Source of the DNA: Phyllobacteriaceae bacterium
GTDB lineage: Bacteria > Pseudomonadota > Alphaproteobacteria > Rhizobiales > Rhizobiaceae
Assembly: GCA_024645155.1 (NCBI GenBank)
Contig: JAHEGF010000110.1
Span: 1 to 10,063 of the forward strand
Reading direction: 5' to 3'
DNA length: 10,063 nucleotides
Shown piece after piece: positions 5,931 to 10,063 of this stretch (positions within the stretch are counted from its first letter, which is position 1; the number at the start of each line of letters is the position of its first letter). A program made the translations under genes and the position numbers. The notes below the pieces were generated by a model, which saw nothing but the letters and a program-made list of their open reading frames with translations, did not search any database and had not been told where the DNA came from.

Positions 5931-7019
5931 ATGGCGACCTTGCAGAATTTTGATGCCGAAATTGAAAAGACCCGGAAGGTCGTCGAGGAAATGCGTTCGA
6001 AGATCGAGCAGTCAAGTGATGTGCTCGAGAAATTCGCCAAATCGGACAAGAAGATCGGTGATGTCGATTTCGATATCGAAAATGCCCGCATCGAGGATGT
6101 GCTGAAGCAGCAAAATGTGATGGAGGCCAATATCGCCGACCTGATCATCGGCCTTGAGGACGCGACCAATGTGTTCGGAGCCGAATTCGAGACGATGAAA
6201 AGCTATTCGACGTGGGAAAAACTCGTCGGCATCTTTTCCAAGCAGAGCATGCAGCGCATGCGCACCGAACGCGTCCGCAACATGTCGCTGGCCGGCAATC
6301 TCCAGGAACTGCTTTCCAAATCGGATACCATCGTCGGTATTCTCAAGGACCAGAAACAGATACTCGACAATCGCTACAAGGCATCCGAAACCAGCCTGAT
6401 CGCCGTCATCGAGCGCCGCAAGGCAGCGATGGACACCCTGGAGGCGACACAGAAGCGGATCGAGGAACTCAACCCGATGCTGCTCGACCTTGAAAACCAG
6501 ATCTCGGCCTCGACCAACCAGAAGGAGCGCACCAAGCTGGAAGGGCAACGCTCGAAGATGGCGACCGAATACAACGAGCTTCAAGCCAAGGAGCAGGAAG
6601 TGCTCGCCGAAAGCCAGACGCTGGAGCGGTATACCTCGATGTTCCAGACTTTCGTCGATTCGCTCAACAACCAGATTGCCGCGCAAAGCACGCTCATCAA
6701 CAAGCTGTCGATCGATACCGAGCAACGCATTGTCCTCTACAAGGCTCTTGAGGATTCGCTGAAAACGGCGGCCCAGCAGGATGTTGCCCACAAGATCAAC
6801 ACGCTTGGCAGCCAGGTAGACAACACTGCCGAAGAAACCATGGCGGGGATCGGTGCGGCAGCGCAAAAGCACATTGGCGACCTGTTGGAAATGCATGAAA
6901 AGAACATGCTTTCGACGTCCGATATCCAGCGCCGCAAGAAACTTGCAGACGATGCATTTGCGCGCCGTTTCGACGAGGTGATGAGGAAACACAATGCGGC
7001 GGATTACGTCAGGGCCTGA
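5931..7019 (+). CDS. Coiled-coil protein with TelA-like layout, first gene of AAA module
   Basis: Function unknown. 362 residues from ATG 5931, preceded by GAGGG at a five-base spacing; an in-frame ATG at 5901 has no such site. There is no signal peptide, membrane helix or cysteine, so it is a soluble cytosolic, nearly all-helical protein. Charged heptad-like stretches run from about residues 8-50 and 140-240 (ERRKAAMDTLEATQKRIEEL, later KLEGQRSKMATEYNELQAKE). A hydrophobic-basic segment, WEKLVGIFSKQSMQRMRTER, lies near residue 95, and the C-terminus is basic (QRRKKLADDAFARRFDEVMRK). The order of these parts resembles TelA (toxic anion resistance, PF05816), but by eye only, so I keep that as a hypothesis. 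It leads a three-gene plus-strand operon ending in an AAA ATPase, so it is a likely partner, adaptor or substrate of that ATPase. An inverted repeat covers its stop codon. Confidence 0.85.
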   Translation: MATLQNFDAEIEKTRKVVEEMRSKIEQSSDVLEKFAKSDKKIGDVDFDIENARIEDVLKQQNVMEANIADLIIGLEDATNVFGAEFETMKSYSTWEKLVGIFSKQSMQRMRTERVRNMSLAGNLQELLSKSDTIVGILKDQKQILDNRYKASETSLIAVIERRKAAMDTLEATQKRIEELNPMLLDLENQISASTNQKERTKLEGQRSKMATEYNELQAKEQEVLAESQTLERYTSMFQTFVDSLNNQIAAQSTLINKLSIDTEQRIVLYKALEDSLKTAAQQDVAHKINTLGSQVDNTAEETMAGIGAAAQKHIGDLLEMHEKNMLSTSDIQRRKKLADDAFARRFDEVMRKHNAADYVRA

Positions 7020-7022
7020 CGT
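7006..7022. repeat. Perfect inverted repeat over the stop codon of the coiled-coil gene
   Basis: ACGTCAGG, one central G, then CCTGACGT: both arms match fully, and the TGA stop (7017-7019) lies in the right arm. In RNA it can form a 6-bp stem with a 5-base loop. It sits in the 39-base gap before the next gene, whose own ribosome site is poor, so it could set the ratio of the two proteins or be a DNA-binding site. Confidence 0.6.
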
Positions 7023-7058
7023 GATCGTGCATGCGCCTGGAAGGCTGTTTGTCCGGCG

Positions 7059-8204
7059 ATGAACCAGACGTCCGATCCCGTGCGGCGGTATTTCGCCGCC
7101 ATTGAAGCCGCTTTGGAAGGTCTGGACACCTTCCTGCGCGATGACAGCTCGACGCTTTACCGCCATGACCTGGTCGCCAGCGTTGTCGTCGAACATGTCG
7201 CGCGCCTGGAGCGGTCATTTTCGTGCTGGGAAAACCGTCTCGGCTTCGCTGAAAAATTCAAGATATCACGTGCTGAAAGCGGGTATCCGACCTTTCAAAA
7301 CGTCCTTGAATTGCACAAGGATCGCAACACCGCTGGCGACAGACTGTCGGACGTTCCCGACGCTGCGGCGCTGCGGTCGGAAATGGCCGATTTCATTTTG
7401 CGGCACAAGGACTTCCCCACGGCGCTGCAACGCAAGCTGGCAGAGCGCCTCTACCTGGAGGATGTCCAGAACGGCCAGTTGTTCATCCCCTTCGTGTTGC
7501 CTAAAACGGTGCGCGTATCGGTCAATCCGAAATCGATGCGGCCCTATTACGTTGTGCATTGGGGGACCTATGATGGTTCGGCTCACTTGCCGCTTGTCTA
7601 CATGGCGACAATCGAGGATTCCTCGGAGAACATTATCCGTTCGCTGGTGACCCGGGACGGCAAACTGAACAAGGATGTTCCGGTGCCGCTGCCGGTGGAC
7701 GGCCTGCTCAATCCGGACCTGGCGCACCGCTTCGATGATTTCGCAGAGCGCAATTCGGCCTACACGCTGTCGCCGGCTACGATCGCCGGAAATCTCGACA
7801 AGGATTTCGACCAGTTGCACCCGAAACAGTTGCGGCGTGTTGTACTCGGGCCGTTCTACAGTGCGGGAATTACCGAAAACAACAGCACCGTGACCGACAT
7901 TCTCGACAAGGTGCACGCCGCAGAAAATGCCTGGCTTTTGACATGGACCGTCCAGGAAGTGTTTTCCAAGGCGGAGAAACCCGAGCGGCGCGGTTTGTGG
8001 TCATCGGACCCGGCGCGCGAGGAATTCCATATCAACACCGACGACCTTGAGGCGGCGCGTCAGGGCGTCAGTGACTACCAGAAACACGCACTTATCCCGC
8101 ATGAGGCCTACCAGGCGCTGTATGCGGCCGGCGAGACAAAGAAGATATTCGACGGTTACGCCGTTCATGTCATTTCCAATGGCCAAGTCATAACTGACGT
8201 ATAG
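7059..8204 (+). CDS. Protein of unknown family, second gene of AAA module
   Basis: I do not recognise this 381-residue protein. It has no signal peptide, no clear membrane helix and a single cysteine (SFSCWENRLGF, about residue 56). The N-terminal third is helical and charged. A middle part looks beta-rich (LFIPFVLPKTVRVSV, then MRPYYVVHWGTYDG and HLPLVYMATIED), followed by a Pro/Leu-rich linker (VPVPLPVDGLLNPDL) and a mostly helical C-terminus. No kinase, nuclease, protease or nucleotide-binding motif is visible. ATG 7059 is the only reasonable start, since no other start codon lies in frame between the previous stop and it. Its ribosome site is weak, with GGAAGG some 14 bases away, which suggests coupling to the upstream gene. 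The next gene starts 15 bases after its stop, so it very likely works with the AAA ATPase, perhaps as an adaptor or scaffold. Confidence 0.85.
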   Translation: MNQTSDPVRRYFAAIEAALEGLDTFLRDDSSTLYRHDLVASVVVEHVARLERSFSCWENRLGFAEKFKISRAESGYPTFQNVLELHKDRNTAGDRLSDVPDAAALRSEMADFILRHKDFPTALQRKLAERLYLEDVQNGQLFIPFVLPKTVRVSVNPKSMRPYYVVHWGTYDGSAHLPLVYMATIEDSSENIIRSLVTRDGKLNKDVPVPLPVDGLLNPDLAHRFDDFAERNSAYTLSPATIAGNLDKDFDQLHPKQLRRVVLGPFYSAGITENNSTVTDILDKVHAAENAWLLTWTVQEVFSKAEKPERRGLWSSDPAREEFHINTDDLEAARQGVSDYQKHALIPHEAYQALYAAGETKKIFDGYAVHVISNGQVITDV

Positions 8205-8219
8205 GAACAGGACGAAACA

Positions 8220-10063
8220 ATGGATACCGGCCTGACGACCATCTCCGAAAAGGATATCGAAAAGCATATCCCGACCGCTCATTCGATGATTACCAGGATC
8301 ATTGTCATGGAAGAAGGCGGTTCGAAGTCGACCGCCGATATCGCCGGTACCGGCAGGCGGTTCGTTTCGACGGTTTCAACCGGTGGCGCACGGCGGTCAC
8401 GCGAGGTTGAGCTGGTAAAAACCATCGCTGCCGCCGGCGCCGGCGATCATCTGCTCTCGATCCCGCAGCACACATTGCTTTACCGGGCTCGCCGCGGCCT
8501 GGCCATTGCCTTTGCTATTGCCGACAGCTATGCAACCGCCACCGATCTGGAAAGCCTGAAGGCCCAGAATACGCGTTCGCCGCTTGAAGGGGATGCAGCG
8601 GCGCAATTCAAGAAGCTTCTGTCAGCATCCGCTTACGTAGCAAGCTTCAGCTTCGCCTCTTACCTGCTGCAGCTGATTGATGGCGAAACCGAGCCGGTCA
8701 ATGATACCGATGAGCCGGATTTCCTGTTTGATACGCCGCAGGAGGCGCTGAAAATGATGATTGCCGGTCTTGATACGGCAATTGCCAGGGCTAAGGACGA
8801 TACCGACCTGACGGCGCGAACACGCGCTTTTGCACGCACCGCAATCGAGGGGCTGCTGCAGCGCAAGACGCGGTTTGACGCGCTGGGCGCCTTCGAGGAT
8901 GTTCATATCCGTATCGAGAAGGACGATTTCGCGGTCAACGGCTTTGATGTTGCGCCCGGCATGAAGCGCAAGCCGCTGGTCATGACTTTCAAGAAGCCGA
9001 ACGAGATCATTGGCAACCACATTGCCAAGTACCAGGCGATGAAACTCGCCAAGATGCTGATGGCCTTCGATTTCGACCGCCAGCTCAATCCGTTCGTCGA
9101 ACTGGGCGGTTTCCTCTTCACCTTCATCGGCGACGGCGCGCCGGGCACCGGCAAGACAATCCTGATCCAGATGACTGCCGGCCTGATCAACGATTACTGC
9201 GCCATCGCCGGTTATCCGTTTCACTACGAGAATTTCGGCGTCGACCAGATTTCGTCCTACCAGGGCAAGTCGGGACAAAACTGTAAGCAATTCGTTACGA
9301 ATATTCTTAACCCGCGGGCCATCGGCTTCGGCACGGTCGATGACATCGACCAGGTTGCGGCGCGGCGCTCCGATGACCGGGCATCCGCCGGCCAGCAGGA
9401 AATAACCGGCGTCTTGATGGAAAGCTTTGCCGGAGCCTCGACGGTCGTGCGCGGCAATTGCTCTTTCGGCATGTTTTCCAACTATCCGGAGCATGTCGAC
9501 GATGCGCTTCGCCAGCGGGCCGGCGCGCGCTGGCTGGTCGACGGACCGCAAACGGAAGAGGATTACATCGACATTTTCGTGCTTCTGGCCGGCAAGAACC
9601 ACAAGATCCCGCTCGGCGATCACGAGCTTTTCGAGGCGCAGATCATCCAGAAAGCGGTCCAGAGCGCCTATGAGGAACATTCCAAGCCGCAGGAAGACGG
9701 CTTGAAGGCGATCTACGACCGTTACATGGACAAGCATGGCGAGCCGAAGACAATGGCCGATATCGGTGCCTACCTGCACCAGATCAAACTTGCCGAGCCG
9801 CGGTTTACCGGCCGTGCGATCAAGAATGTCACCGACGCCATCAAGATGCGCGCCATGGACATCGAGCTTCCCGACGATTGGTTCGAAACACCGGAAGCCT
9901 TCATGCACAAGCCCTATGACGACAAGAAAGCGATGATCGAGGACCTGCGCGGGCCGTTCTCGATGGCGATGGTGATGCAGGAAATCAACCGCTACGCCGA
10001 CAGCGAGTTCCGCTACACCGACAAGTCGGACGACAGTGCGGTACAGAACCTGATCCGCGACCA
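8220..10063 (+). CDS. AAA-type ATPase with atypical Walker B (partial, C-terminus beyond right edge)
   Basis: Classic AAA-clade ATPase; 614 residues are visible and the frame is open at the right edge. AGGA lies seven bases before ATG 8220. The first 270 or so residues form a helical N-domain of no known family, without signal peptide or membrane helix. The ATPase core then gives Walker A GDGAPGTGKT (304-313, Lys312), a pore-loop-like SSYQGKSGQ (Tyr347), Walker B FGTVDDID (Asp374, Asp375), sensor-1 Asn421 in MFSNYPEHVDDAL, arginine-finger candidates in RQRAGAR (431-437) and a lid motif FTGRAIKNV (529-537). In the usual D-E pair the second acid is Asp, so hydrolysis may be slow or specially tuned. 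About 90 residues separate sensor 1 from the lid motif, longer than in FtsH or Vps4 relatives. It likely remodels or threads a protein partner, perhaps the product of the first gene. Confidence 0.88.
   Translation, partial: MDTGLTTISEKDIEKHIPTAHSMITRIIVMEEGGSKSTADIAGTGRRFVSTVSTGGARRSREVELVKTIAAAGAGDHLLSIPQHTLLYRARRGLAIAFAIADSYATATDLESLKAQNTRSPLEGDAAAQFKKLLSASAYVASFSFASYLLQLIDGETEPVNDTDEPDFLFDTPQEALKMMIAGLDTAIARAKDDTDLTARTRAFARTAIEGLLQRKTRFDALGAFEDVHIRIEKDDFAVNGFDVAPGMKRKPLVMTFKKPNEIIGNHIAKYQAMKLAKMLMAFDFDRQLNPFVELGGFLFTFIGDGAPGTGKTILIQMTAGLINDYCAIAGYPFHYENFGVDQISSYQGKSGQNCKQFVTNILNPRAIGFGTVDDIDQVAARRSDDRASAGQQEITGVLMESFAGASTVVRGNCSFGMFSNYPEHVDDALRQRAGARWLVDGPQTEEDYIDIFVLLAGKNHKIPLGDHELFEAQIIQKAVQSAYEEHSKPQEDGLKAIYDRYMDKHGEPKTMADIGAYLHQIKLAEPRFTGRAIKNVTDAIKMRAMDIELPDDWFETPEAFMHKPYDDKKAMIEDLRGPFSMAMVMQEINRYADSEFRYTDKSDDSAVQNLIRD

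Noticed and set aside
6012..7196. 394-residue open frame antisense to the coiled-coil gene
   Set aside because: It lies opposite a gene with strong coding signs, matches no family and runs across two gene boundaries; long antisense frames are common in GC-rich DNA.
8622..9908. 428-residue open frame antisense to the AAA ATPase
   Set aside because: The plus strand carries clear AAA motifs through the same bases; the antisense product shows no recognisable motif and has no ribosome site evident.

Overview
This window looks like chromosomal DNA from an alphaproteobacterium of the Hyphomicrobiales (rhizobia, Brucella and Phyllobacteriaceae relatives). The base composition is moderately GC-rich. 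A complete choline ABC transporter of the ChoXWV type described in Sinorhizobium meliloti is present, with every choline-box residue recalled from ChoX conserved. The placement is by protein resemblance only. I see no mobile element, CRISPR array, tRNA or rRNA, and no stretch over 300 bases lacks a gene.

Left part (1-1379, minus strand): a CecR/YbiH-like TetR repressor is followed, with an ATGA start/stop overlap, by a HlyD-family membrane fusion protein that runs off the left edge. This is the head of a TetR-HlyD-ABC exporter operon of the YbhGFSR type. Its promoter is readable: a TTGACT/TAAATT pair with a 17-base spacer filled by a perfect 22-base palindrome, which points to autorepression. 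The repressor most likely starts at GTG 1322.

Middle (1494-5139): choX, choW and choV form a minus-strand operon, with a 12-bp stem-loop between choX and choW and an ATGA overlap between choW and choV. It is divergent from betI, the choline-sensing TetR repressor. The 121-base shared control region holds a BetI-like inverted repeat and a second palindrome. The catabolic bet genes are not next to this betI; a class II thymidine kinase (tdk) follows it instead.

Right part (5931-10063, plus strand): three co-directional genes with gaps of 39 and 15 bases form an apparent operon that matches no named system I know. They are a 362-residue coiled-coil protein with TelA-like layout, a 381-residue soluble protein of unknown family, and a large classic AAA-type ATPase (614 residues visible, open at the right edge). 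The ATPase keeps Walker A, a pore-loop aromatic, sensor-1 Asn and the lid motif, but has Asp-Asp instead of Asp-Glu in Walker B. A perfect 17-base inverted repeat covers the stop codon of the first gene. This module is the best candidate here for an undescribed system: a cytosolic ATP-driven remodelling machine with a dedicated coiled-coil partner.
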